Positions 32,701-44,800 of a stretch of 64,000 nt of DNA are shown in pieces; the first letter of the stretch is position 1; every line of letters begins with the position of its first letter. The stretch is from Micromussa lordhowensis. Taxonomy: Eukaryota; Cnidaria; Anthozoa; Scleractinia; Lobophylliidae. The notes beneath the pieces were generated by a model. It saw only the letters and a program-made list of their open reading frames with translations, was not told the DNA's origin and did no database searches. Location: the NCBI GenBank assembly GCA_964020085.1, contig OZ026595.1, positions 20,675,153 to 20,739,152 of the forward strand. The letters run 5' to 3'. The position numbers and the translations under genes are program-made.

Positions 32701-32994
32701 TCCATACTGTCTGAAAAGTTAAAGAATTTAGGGAACTTTCCAACAAAGAGATAAAAATGGTAGGTCACCGAATTAGTTTCTCAGATAATTTACAAAAACT
32801 GAAATTTAGAGGACGCTTTTGTGGACCTCGTGCGTTGCCATGGTAACTGATATGACGTCACAAGTACCCTTAAAGTATAGCCCAATAATAGAGTTGCAAG
32901 GAGACATATAGTTTGCCCACACCATTAAACATCCTTCTTTGTAATCTTCCATCGTTTCACAAGCAATATAGCAACGAAAAATCCTTTCGAGCCT
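32701..32994. other. Spacer between two family A copies
   Basis: No gene was seen. It may be the alternative 3' half of copy 2, because the next copy begins immediately after it. Confidence 0.4.
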
Positions 32995-33416
32995 CCTTAA
33001 GGCGGGAGTACACATGAAAGCCGTATTTTGGCTGGGTATTATGTTTTTTATGCAAATATCTTGTTTACGTTTCAAGCAATCAAGAATCTCTCTGCTCATC
33101 TCACATATCTATGTTTTGGGTTGGTTTGGAAATTTTTTGGTGATTTTTAGGTATATTTGAAGAGAAATAGTTTTTCTCAAAGGATTAGTAAAATTGATGG
33201 AAATAGGAAATTTTGAAGATTTGTTGTTGTTTTAAAATAGAGTTTGAAATTAAAAAATTGATAGACACACTCCAAACAGTTGCCCAACAACCTGGGGTGC
33301 CATTGTGCGGTCGGGCAACTGTCTGGTGGTATTCCATAACCCTTTTTTTTTCCTTTCAACCTCTCTTTAAACTTATCAAAATTTCACTTAAATTCACGTG
33401 TACCCCCGCCTCAATG
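32995..33416 (+). mobile_element. Family A element, copy 3 (best-preserved ends)
   Basis: About 420 bp opening TTAAGGCGGGAGTACAC and closing GTGTACCCCCGCCTCAA, a 17-bp terminal inverted repeat with two mismatches, beginning with a TTAA-like tetranucleotide. It contains the AGTTTTTCTCAAAGGATT and GGGCAACTGTCTGGTGG blocks that identify copy 1. No coding capacity. Confidence 0.85.
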
Positions 33417-35008
33417 CAATATCTCGTTGCGGCAACATGTTGCAAGCTTTTGAAAGCGATGAAAAAACCTGCAACATTGTTTCCCGAATTTCGCATGTTG
33501 CGTTAAGAATCGTCTCGAGTAAGATACCGTTGCCGACCGTTGCCGCAACAAAATTGCATCAAAAGTTGTCTCGTGTATAAACATGGATTGAAAATCGGTT
33601 CGTGTAACATCACCATTAGTGCCTGTAAAAGTCAAGCAAATATTCCTGAGTATATCTTGACTACAGAACTTCACTGTAAGTTCGCGTTCAACGTCAAGAC
33701 AAACTGGGCTGCTATACGAGGAAGGTTAAAGCTTCTGCGCTTGAATTCAGTAGCCAATTAGGTTACCGCAGTACCCATGACCCTAACCAAAGAAAATTCT
33801 TTATCGAAAAATGGCGCTCGCCGGCCTAAAGACCAGCTGTCAAACCGCGATAATGAGCCCTTGAGCAATATTTAACAAGAAGGGTTCGAGATTAATGCTC
33901 TGACACTGAATACTTGTCTATTGGCTAGTGGCATACCAGATTGTCCTAGCCAAAACAACTGTCAGCTCGTGAGATAGACCGCGTGGCAGGTGCTAGAAAG
34001 GGGAAGGGAGAAGGGAAATCGAAATCAGGCGCGCCAAATATGGAGGTTTACTAGTCTGTGGCTAGTTGGCTGCTGCAAGTTAGTCTCGAGCTCTGACAAG
34101 GCTTTTTAGTTGGACCTTTTTTTTACTTTCGGAGACTGGAGGCACGTTATCAGAAGGGGTTTTGCGTTTCGCAAATATCGTCGGGCTCTTACCAGGAGGT
34201 CTGAAAACTCAGGTACGTATAACAATATGACTTAAGGGTTCTGCAACCACAAGGTGAGAAACAAGTTTCAAACGTTTAAATAAGCCGGAAGTACAAAGAG
34301 CTCTCAACAGTGTGATGAGAGGCTTCATAAACCAGAGGAATTCTGTAAACAGAGGAATTCACAGTTCTTTCATAGCCAAATCTGTTAACTCGATACAAAC
34401 AAAGGAGGGCTTATTGTTGGATAAATGTGCAAGATTTTGGGGGTTTGGGGTTGAGATTGGTTTCTGTTGTCAGGGGAAGGGGACAAAATTGGAGTCAAAC
34501 CTCCACTATACTACCGGAAAGCTCTGTGGGTTCCACAGAGTCATAGAAGGCACATGAAAGACGCGTAAGTGAGATAGAGTGCGCATAATTTCTTGCAAAT
34601 ACTTTTAATTCTAAGTTCTCTAATGATAAAACTGATAAAAGAGACGTCTTAACAGGTTAAAAAGTATGCGCTTTCCGTTAATCACACTCTTAGAATGAAC
34701 TGAAAGCATCTGTACTAACTAAACAGTAGTGAACGCTAACACGATTTTCAGTCTGGATGAAAAGTTCAAGTTGAAACTACAGACCTCTTGCTGATATTGG
34801 TGACAAAAGGTCAACAACGACAGAGGATCTTTAAAAAAAAAAACTTCCTCAATAAGTACATATTACACGGGCGTCTAAATTTATAATCACTCGTATATAC
34901 ATTACTTGGGCAGTTGGGCTAAAAAAAAAACTACAACACTGTAGCGTCAATGGATTACGTAGACCAGAATCTATTCCAACTTTCTTGGTAAATCTCCCAT
35001 TCCAGATT
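33417..35008. other. TOPBP1 downstream spacer, no supported gene
   Basis: Open frames of 60-90 codons overlap on both strands without domains. A CpG-richer patch with CTCAGGTACGTA (possible donor) near 34210 could be a leader exon of an unseen + strand transcript, but nothing downstream supports it. Confidence 0.35.
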
Positions 35009-35175
35009 AATAGCCCTTTTCACGGTTAGTTTTTCTCATTTGCATTACAATGTAATCCAACGTGGATGCGAGGCAATTTCGGGCTAAAACTACAAAATAG
35101 CCCGAAATTGCCTCACATACATGCTAGATTATATTGTGATGCAAATGAGAAAAGTTAACCGTGAAAAGGGCTATT
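35009..35175. repeat. Palindrome made of two inverted SINE tails
   Basis: The left arm reads AATAGCCCTTTTCACGGTTA..CTCATTTGCATTACAATG..GAGGCAATTTCGGGCTA. The right arm is its near-complete reverse complement, with the unpaired centre AAACTACAAAA. Each arm is the tail of the tRNA-derived SINE seen at 16660-16950, so the block is a head-to-head inverted fusion able to form an ~80-bp hairpin. Confidence 0.85.
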
Positions 35176-35805
35176 GAATAAAGTTATAGTTACCTGAGTA
35201 AGAAAAATAGGAAAAGGGAAAGGGATTTTTGGTCACCCAAATCGTAAACGTACTGACGCAGTCAAGATTAAGTATTCTCTGAGTACTCGACGCCTGTTAT
35301 CCATGCGCCTGATGCCAGACAGTAGCCTCGGTCTTGAAGACTAGCTTGACGAAAATGTAAAATGTAGGCGTTCTCTTGGTTGACAAGATTTCTGAGCATG
35401 TTGTCTGACAACTTCACTGAACAGTAATCCTATCTGCGGGTTCATTCGAGTCACCACGAATTAAGATTTAATCCCAATTCTACCCCTTCTCTCGAATACA
35501 GGTATAAATAGCCAAAGCATTATCTCATTTAACAGTACACTGAAACCAGCAACCTCACTACAGTTGAGCACTTTAGAAACAGGAAGACATCTGGGGCGAG
35601 TCTCACCTCGCATTTTCTTGCAGAGGACCACTCTGGGGACAACATTGCTTCTCATTTTTTGTCCCTAGTAAAGGTTGCACAAACGCGATTGCGAGATGAA
35701 CTCGTCACAGGCTTGTTCTCGTTCCTAACAAGGCGAATTCCTTGCATCATAACCCATTTACAGTCACTAAAAACGTCGCAGTTGTTGTCTCTTACTTCTT
35801 TTTTT
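35176..35805. other. TOPBP1 3' flank
   Basis: Downstream of the TOPBP1 stop on the minus strand, probably including its 3' untranslated region. No further gene was recognised. Confidence 0.4.
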
Positions 35806-38800
35806 CTAAACACGCGCTCTTTTATCCGTTCCCGTAGGACCTTCCCCTTTCCTTTTTCTTGACTGACCCGGTTTGTCCGGTTCAGCCCGCGTTACCAGTT
35901 CAGCCAGTAAGTACTTCTGTGGGGGAGGTGGTGGGTCTTGCATAAGGTACTCGGCGATGTAGTCTGGCTTTAAACACCAAATATTATTCATCTGTAGCGA
36001 CTCAAGGTCGGACGCTTCCACTTTCGTTTTGGATAAATCTGAAAAAAAAAATAGACTCAATCACTAAACCACTGCACGAAGTTTTCAACGGGGCTATGCT
36101 TCTGTGTATTGAATATGTTTTTGGTGATTTTATATAATTTATAGATTTATATTTATTTGATTTACCATTAAATGGCAGCCTAAGACAATAATAAAATGAA
36201 AACAAACAAGGATTTTTTCATTTCGACAGATTACAAATGACAACTTGAACATTTTAAGCTATATTTTTCAATAAAAGTTTCTCTGTGATTTTCGGGATTG
36301 GTTCCGAGATATACTTGATTTTAAAATCTTGGCTGGCCTTCTTCAGGATTGCGAAAATGAAACTAAATATGGCAGGATGATCTTTTCCCTTCCTTCCTTC
36401 TCTTCCTTACAGAGAGCAACTTTTACTTTTAAAGAAGATAAGTAAAAGTTTTAAAGATATAGTTGAAATTCAAGATGTGCCATATGGAACAGTTTTAACC
36501 TCTCATTTTATTTCTTCATATCATGTCAATGTAAGGCCAAGCGTAAAGTGCTTCGAAAACGGCCCTTTCAAAAGTTCACAGGAACACAGCGGATGATGTA
36601 GAGTTCGTTAACAAAGACACATGTTCTTTTACCACAAGACTGGAATCCGTACCTAGAAATGCGTGAGTAAAGTCTTGAGTGTTCTTGAAAGGCGGTCTGA
36701 ATCCTGACACTTTGGCTCCGCCTGATTCTAGCAGACGTTTAAATCCTGGCTGCCTTGACTTGTCAACGCACAGAAGAACCACCCAGCCACTGAACGCACC
36801 GCCGGAATACGCACTTTGACCGATTTCCGAAGCAGCCTGAAAGTTGCAGTAAAGTTTCCAAGTTAGCGAGAAATTCCACTTGCACTAAACAAGAGGAGGG
36901 AGTGCTCGTAGCCTATCACCGAGGTAGAAGACTTCTCTTTACCCCAGGGACCCAAATTTCCTTCACAGGGATCATACCCCAGGGGATTTTTACCATTTGG
37001 CTTACCGCTCTTTCTTGACGAAGTCTGAGCCGCCATCTCCGAGCTGCAGCCGCGAGTTTATTGTGGGGTTCCCCGGGATTTTCTTGTCCCCATTCGTGGG
37101 GCGCTTCATCCACAAACAAGCTTGCCTCACGACTTGCCTCCAGGAACGACTTGTGAAGCACCCACTTACCAGCAGCCACTGCAGCCAGATACTTCTCATT
37201 CCTAGTGGATCAAAGGAGAAAATGATTAGCTACCTACACCACGCGACAAGGCAGCATAGCGAGTTCGTTTCCACAGACGTTTTAACGCTCTCCCTCAAGG
37301 TAACCAAGATGTGCACTTTCCTCATGTTTGGTTAGGAATTAAAAGCCAACTTATGAGAATCAGAGTCAAGTCCAGCCTTCGTCCGGCCTTGACGTTTGTA
37401 CTTAGGCAAGATGTGTTACTCGGCTCACAAAGCCTCTCCCCACCATAGAGGCATGCACGGGAGGTAGTGCAGGGGAGGGGAAGGGAGAGATAACAAGGAA
37501 CTATCTGATATGCAACTCGTATTTAAGCTTAAGTCCACCAAAGCTGTGACTTGAAGAATAAATTATGATCGAAACTACTACGCGAAAAAAAAAAGTCGTT
37601 CTCCATTTTAAGTCTTAATTGAATGGCATATAAAGAAATTAAAGCCTTTGTGAATCAACGCTATGTTTAAGTTTCTACTGGGAATTAACCACACCAAGGA
37701 CATGAGCTAATGACCTCCAGAATTAATAGCCTGTTGCTGTATTGACAGAGGTTAAATGACAGAACATGTAGGCAAACAAGTGTATTACGAGATTCGAGTA
37801 ATCCAGAGACTACTTCATTCTAGCTGATTCGATTGGTGAAAGTTTTTAGTCACACCTCATCTCCGAACGCAAACCGTGTAATGACAAGGCCGAACTCACC
37901 TGTTTGGTTTTCCCACAACCACGTGCGTGCACTCGGGATTAAAGTGAACAGTGTCGAACACTTGGCCTCCAAGCTGCTCAATCAGCGCCGAGTAATCAAT
38001 CTTTTCCTGGGGCGTCATGACAGACAGTTGAAACTTGGGCGTGGTTAAAGCACGTGTTTGTTCAAGTTCCGTGCCGTCCAGGAGGTTCACCGGTGCTGGT
38101 TTCAGAGTGTCCTTGATTTGAAGGCCAAGCTTTGGGGCTGCGGGGGTAGAGCTGGAAATGGGCGAGGGAGGGTCGGATTTCATTGTCACGCTCAGTTCCC
38201 TCACGTGACGTTCAACAACAGTGCTGTTGTCAGTGAGCGCGACTCCAGTGACTGTAGAATCTTTCGAGACTATCGTCTGCCCCATCTATAAGGAACATGT
38301 CAAAAGAATGCATATAGTTGGCTCGGATAAAGCAAGAGCTGCACTTAGATGCATGTGCTTGTAGATGCCAAAAACCAGTTAAAATTCTTTATAATTACTA
38401 ATATTAAGAAAACAATTGAAGAACGTACCATTAGCTCGATAAACAATCTCCAGTTAACTCTGATCACGTTTGATGCAATGTAAATTGTATGTCAAATTTT
38501 GTCTCCGGAAAATATGCAGTTAGAAGTTTCAGCGGAACTTCCACTAATCAATGTCTACAATAGCTCTCTTTTAAAGCTGGTTTTCTCTAGCGACGGAGTC
38601 GTAGCCGGAGTCGTAACCAGAGGCGCAGAGTGATACGATCTAGCGAAAATCAAACCAACGGAATCGGAAGCAGAATAACGACTCTGCTTATGACTCCGTC
38701 GCTTATGATGTAGTGAAAACTATACCTCCACATACGACTCTGATTTTCGATTTTCAATAGGTCGTAAGCGCTCTTACGACTCCGATTACGGCGCCGACTC

Positions 38801-41800
38801 CGTCTCCTTCGCTATTGAAAACCAGCCTTTATGATTTGACCTTTCCTATCTCAAATAAAGCGTGTTTGATGCACATCACACCCACCGTGTCTGTTTTGTT
38901 GTCCCGTCTGTCCTCCTCCTCGTCTTCTGTGTGGAAGTCTGGACTGGGACTGTTGCCTCGTTTGAGTTGTGCCATGATCTTTTCACGCTCCATCCGTCCC
39001 GCGGGATCGTCGTAAGTGATAGTATCACTTTGTGAGTGTTCACTGTCATCATTCATTGGCATACGGGATTTGACCCGAGAAGAAGAGTTGCTGTCGGCAC
39101 CTTCAGCAGCCTTAAATAAAACCAAACGAAAACTCTTTTCAAGCTCATCAGCGGGGACTTCAGTTACCGTTTGCGTTCAACTTTCATGTCAGAAATTCAA
39201 AACGTATTAGAAGCTGTTAGAAGAATTGGTTGTAAAAGACCATCTGACAGTCAATAATAAATGTTGAAGGTAACAGACTGTTTGTTTTCTTTTCCTCCGT
39301 TCGAAATCAAGATCCTATTTTAGTGACTTCGTTTCCGTTCCAGCTCCATTCTGTATGTTTCTCGAGCACTTCAGGCGTTATGTGCGACGCAATCGCTATA
39401 TTCTCTCCTTTGTTAGGAACACGAGTTTCCGCGTAGACGAACGAGGAGAACTGAGCCGAGACAAAAGTAGGCACTGAGAGAGGAAAGGGACTTGTACCCA
39501 CCTTAGAACTGACACGTGATCGCAGCCTTGATGAGGTACGTCTCGTGGCCAATGACATCTCAGCAGCTGCATTTGATGATGAATTATGGGAAATGCTGCT
39601 CGAGTTAGTAGATGACGCATGTCGTCTGCTTCTACGCCTTCCTTTCGCCTGTCGAAATAGACATATTTTAAAAGTTACCGTCTGTAAATTCCAAACTAAT
39701 TTAGAGCTCTGTAAGCAGATGGCATCAGAGGATGTAAAAAGTTGGTCTACTAAGGGTTAACTTGCGAACGCCGAGCGGAACCAAAACTGCGTCTCTTTGG
39801 CTTGAATTCTGTCAAACGGAGTTGGCAGCCAAGAAGAAATGACAAACAGAATGTGCTTTAAAGTATTATGCTCAAGGTTTGCTACTAAAGAAAGGACTTT
39901 TATTTCACCGTTTTCCATCGCGTTCGAGTGAATGGCAGCTGATCTATTTGTAATACAGCTCTCGAAGTAGCGGATTTAGCTTGTACCAGGCGCACTTACC
40001 ACGCTCTTTTGTTTTACATTCGCTTTCCCACTATTTTTTTGTTTCGATCCCAGAGCATGGTACAGGCAATAGAGGGCTGCATTTGACCTTGATTAGTCCA
40101 GTAAAAATGTTGACGCCATTCCGTACGCGAAATTTTAAAACGGATTTAACAGCTCATTATCTCCTCACACGAAGGCGATTTTCTTAACAATAATAGAAGC
40201 GCGGACGCTTTATCATAAAACAATGAAACAAACTTTGTTTCGTGGTAAATAATTATAAAGCCGTTGTGCATTGCGTCGGAAAAGGGCAAACGGAGCGAAA
40301 TGCCAGCGCGTCTGAAGAGAGTTCAGAAAACGGTCTGCAGATGACGCGCGCTTTGATTGGTTGACAGTAAAACCGTAGCATTTCTGGTGAATCGGACGGA
40401 AAACTCGAGCTTACTAAAATCGATAGAAACCAGGAACGAATAGTGAAATAGTTTTGACATAACCTAGAAGCTAACAGAACAGCGATAAATGAACGTATTG
40501 ACGGTATGTGGTCCTTATGCTTTCCGATGGTGTTGAACGAAACACCGTGCGCGCGCTACCAAAGCTGACTTTCGATCAATAAATAGAGGCTGTACCTCCA
40601 CGACCAATCAGATTCCAGACTTCTCAACAGTTAGCCACTGCACTAAGTTAAGAAACAAAACACAGAAGACCTATTTATGAAAGGAAAAACACCAGTTTCT
40701 GGCCTTGTAAAAGTTTGGATAACACGCTTTATTGCTTAACCATTGTTTTGGATTTACTTTGATATTTTATATAATTTTTTCAACATATTAAACGGAGTTC
40801 GGCGAATCATTTGATTAAAAAAATACATGTAGAACAAATTTTTACAGCTGTTGCGTGAAGTTCCATTTTAAGACGGATTCTGCTCAAGGTTCGAGCAATA
40901 AGCGCAAAAATTATTTACTAAAAATGTACTCATGGCACGGTAACTTTTTTAACACTGTTTAACGCATCTCACTGTTATTCATTTCTCTAGGTGACCCCGC
41001 AATTAAATCTCCAAGCATTCTCGAGGAAATTAATGTAAAACCTTGTAAGAATGCTTAATGCGAGTGTAATTCTGTTTTCAACTAATGCGAAATGTTCGTT
41101 TTAACTGAACTATAGATAACTTGAAGTTCATTTTTCCCTCGCGGGGTCAGCTTGAGAACTTAAATCTCAATAAGACCTTCTTAGCTTTATCCAAAATACT
41201 ACCATGCTAAGAGGGTTTTTTGGTAACTTAATTTTTGCCATTATTGCTCGAATGTTGTGCGGAAATCGTCTTAATCATGTTGTTCGAATGTTCTTAAAAG
41301 GTGCGCGTGCTTTTCGTCATAACGAACAACTTAATAACGTCACGAACGTAACCAAGACAACTGAAACAGTTCATTTTAACAAGAGATTTTGTTAAGAGCT
41401 TAGTGCTTCGGACATTCAGGAAAGAGACAAAGAATTTTCAGTTTTACAACATGTGTGGATCTTTACTATCAAAATTCGCTGGACGTGGGAACCAAGTGGC
41501 GCCGGTGGACGAGTCAGCTTTCAGAAAACCCAAACGGGTTCCGGGAAAAACAAAACTTGCGGACGGGACAACATCAATCCGCGAGTCCAGTCCTATGAAT
41601 AAATCATCACGCAGTGACTTGGGAGTTAAGGAAAAACCAAATGCGGCATCGGTAAGAAACTCCAAAGAAGCATTTGAGACCGAGGGCTTCGTAAACAGTG
41701 AAGCGGGAGGAATTCAAGAATCTTCACCCGGGAATGAAAAAGATGCCGAGGCAAAAGCCATGGACAGTGCGGCAGCCATTCTGTCAGCTCAGAGAGCCAT

Positions 41801-44800
41801 AGGTTCAAGTGACAAGAAGGTGCGCGCAATGCAGAGCGCTAGAGAAATCTTGGACGCTCAGATTGATAACGGGCCTTCAAGTTCCACCACTATCGCTTCC
41901 CAGCCTGTGAGTTCAACACGATCAGTACTCATGGGTGAAACGTCAAACGCCATTGCTTTTGAAGTCCTTGTTGGAAGGCCAACAGCCCGCCCTTTAACTA
42001 GGGTTCCTCGGCGCCTAAGCAAGTTGAAGAGCCAGCCAAGAGCGTCAACAAAACAAGTGAACGCTAAACTTCTAGCCGCAGAAGAACGCAAACTCACAGA
42101 GCTGGAAAACATCCGAGCCCGCGCATCCAGCAGGGCTGGAGGCAACAGACCGCACCCAGCAGAGGCTGCTTCCAGAGCTACTGCCAAGAAAATTGTTTCT
42201 AAGCAGGCTGCCGCCGAGAGGAACAGGAATGAGGTAATTGCTACAAAGAAGCAATCCGGGAGTAAATCGTTTAGGAAAAGGAACAAGATCGCTGCTGCCC
42301 AGGCTTCTGCCAAGGAAGAACTGCAGTCCGCCATTGGACAGAAAATGGAGAAAGCTGCGCAAAGAAAGGCGGCGAAAAAACAACAACAAGAAAATCAGAA
42401 AAACCTGCGAGCAGAGCGCACTAGGAGAGTCAGAGAAAACGTAAGTCACTATTTACCACACGTTTGATTCGCCAGCTTCTTAAGTTAATTTTCGCGTCTT
42501 CTACTAATTTGCCAGATTGAACGTATGTTGAGAGAGGAGGAGAAGGAAGTACTTGAAGATCTTCGGGAACTGGAAGCAGATCAAGCTTACTGTGCCTCTG
42601 ACAGCGATGAGTCGTGGGGAGAGAAAGACGACACCGTCGTCTATGAGTGGGAGGACTTCTTCCACGACTAATTAGTCCTTGAGGACTAATGCCCTGTCAG
42701 TTACTGACAGTGGAGCTGACCGTGACAGCGCCGGAGCCTGAAGTCACGGAGAATTTGTACAAAAACTAAAAAAAACTAAGGAATCCAAATCATGTACCTG
42801 CCTCGACATTCTAAATGCTGCTTCTGAACTTGGTAATTCATGAACTGTGAACTGATTAACAGAGAGAACACATGACAAGAAGGAGTCAAGATTCCAGAGA
42901 ACGGATATTGCCTCCTTCCAGTCCAGCTGGCCCTCATCAATACTTAAATCACTTTGCACTGAAATTCATCTGTGCTCTCTAACAACACTTGATTGAGCTA
43001 CTGTAGCAACGTTTCCCCCCTCCCTCTGTTATGTGCCCCCTTCCTTGAAATCCCCTCCCGTCCATTGGTAACGTTTGTTACAGTTACAACAAGATACCTT
43101 TCGCTATCATGGCCTGATAATTGTTTTGCTTGTTGAGACATTACATGAAGCATTGTTAAATAAACAAACAATGTGTGGACCTTAACTTGTGTGGTTTTAT
43201 TGTGCTAAACCAATCTTGCGGTTTCTTTGTCTGTGATTTTCAAATTGACCTCTTCCAAACTTACAGTAAGAGATGACTATTTTGGGGAAAATAAGAATGA
43301 TTTTCGGGCTAGTACATCCTAGTTAGGGCTTGCGTGTACTTGAAGGGCAATGCCGAAAAGTTGTTTCCTTTGAGCCCTGTATACTACGAAATTATTATAG
43401 TTGATAGACGTGCACTACTACTAAGTCCCTTGTCATCTCACTCACAAAGGCTTTCCACCTTTTTCATACACTTATTCTTATTCTTAGATCTCTGACTAGC
43501 TAAGCATAACGCTGTTTAATAAATTGAGGTCTCGATCAAGCAGAAACGAATCACGTTTACAAACGTACATGTAATTAAAGCTCCTCAGGAGAAAAAAGTA
43601 AATTTTGATACAAACACTTGGAATAGGTATTAGAAAGAAAAATAAAAAACCTCTAAATACCTTGGTAGCGTCCATGATTGCCTCTAGCTGTCGTTTGAAA
43701 TCCTCCCTTGCCTCTAAAGACTCTAATGTAGCTGGTCCCATTTGAGGATCCTGCCCTACATGCTCCTCTTCGGTGATCCCCTCTACCACACCCTGTTCAG
43801 CGCCAGGTAACTCACTTGGTCCATTGTTTGTCGTACTTGGCTTTCCTGAGCCGTTTTCTTCACTCAAACCACTTGCTTTTGCCGTGGGCGACTTTCCTTT
43901 CTCTTGTGGTGACATCTCTTGTTCCAGTGTTGACTGAGGATTTTTAAAAATGGGATGAGGTCATTACAATATTGTACATGTACGTTCTAGTCCAATTTTG
44001 AAACGTTCACCAATCCAAGCATACTTGTACAATGTAAATAGATAGTCCACTGTAATAAAGCTCCCAGTCTAAAAACAGCACAGAATACTACTCATGTATA
44101 GGCATACAGGCAAGTCCAACAGAACTTCCACTCACATGGCAAAAGGCAACTAAATGTAGTTTTTTAACAACCTCTGGAAGGAATGCCAGTCCATCGTACT
44201 TTCCTCCTCCTCCCCCCGCCTCCGCCCTTTACAGGCAGCCTAAACTGTTCACCACTACCCACTTACATGTTTATAGCTGCAAGGAGAGAAACTATGAAAA
44301 ATAGTGTCTTAGCAAAGAACAAACAACACAGTGACCCTGGCTAGCACTAGAACCAGGCTCACTCAATCCAGAACCTAACATGCTATCCATTCCAGGCCAT
44401 TGTACTTCTAACTTATACCTACCCATACCTTATTGGTTTGCTTCCATGGCATTGAGTATTTTGATGAGATGTACATATGTAGTCCAGCCAAACTACCCAT
44501 GAGCCTGATGTGCCACTGAAGCATACCAAAAAAGTACAAATAGGTACATGTATTTACCCTACCCGAATTTACCCAAGGGACCATGATACCATACAGTAGT
44601 TATCACAGGTGAAGGCTTGATATCGCAGGATATCAGGACAGTGGACAGCTTCTGATGGGCTAATGGCAAATTTGGGTATGGTAAAAAGTATAAGCAGGTA
44701 AGTACACAAGTTAAAGTAAAGTACACAATTTAAGGCGCAGTACTCACTGCTTTGGATGATCTGGTCACTCTTCTGCCTGTGGTTACCACAGGGAGATTTA

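Noticed and set aside
34312..34557. 81-codon + strand frame downstream of a possible leader donor
   Set aside because: No family resemblance, and its start does not join any supported exon.
41444..42449. Minus-strand open frames opposite the STMND1-like gene (up to 158 codons)
   Set aside because: Antisense shadows of a GC-richer coding exon; no domain. The + strand model has splice sites and family landmarks.
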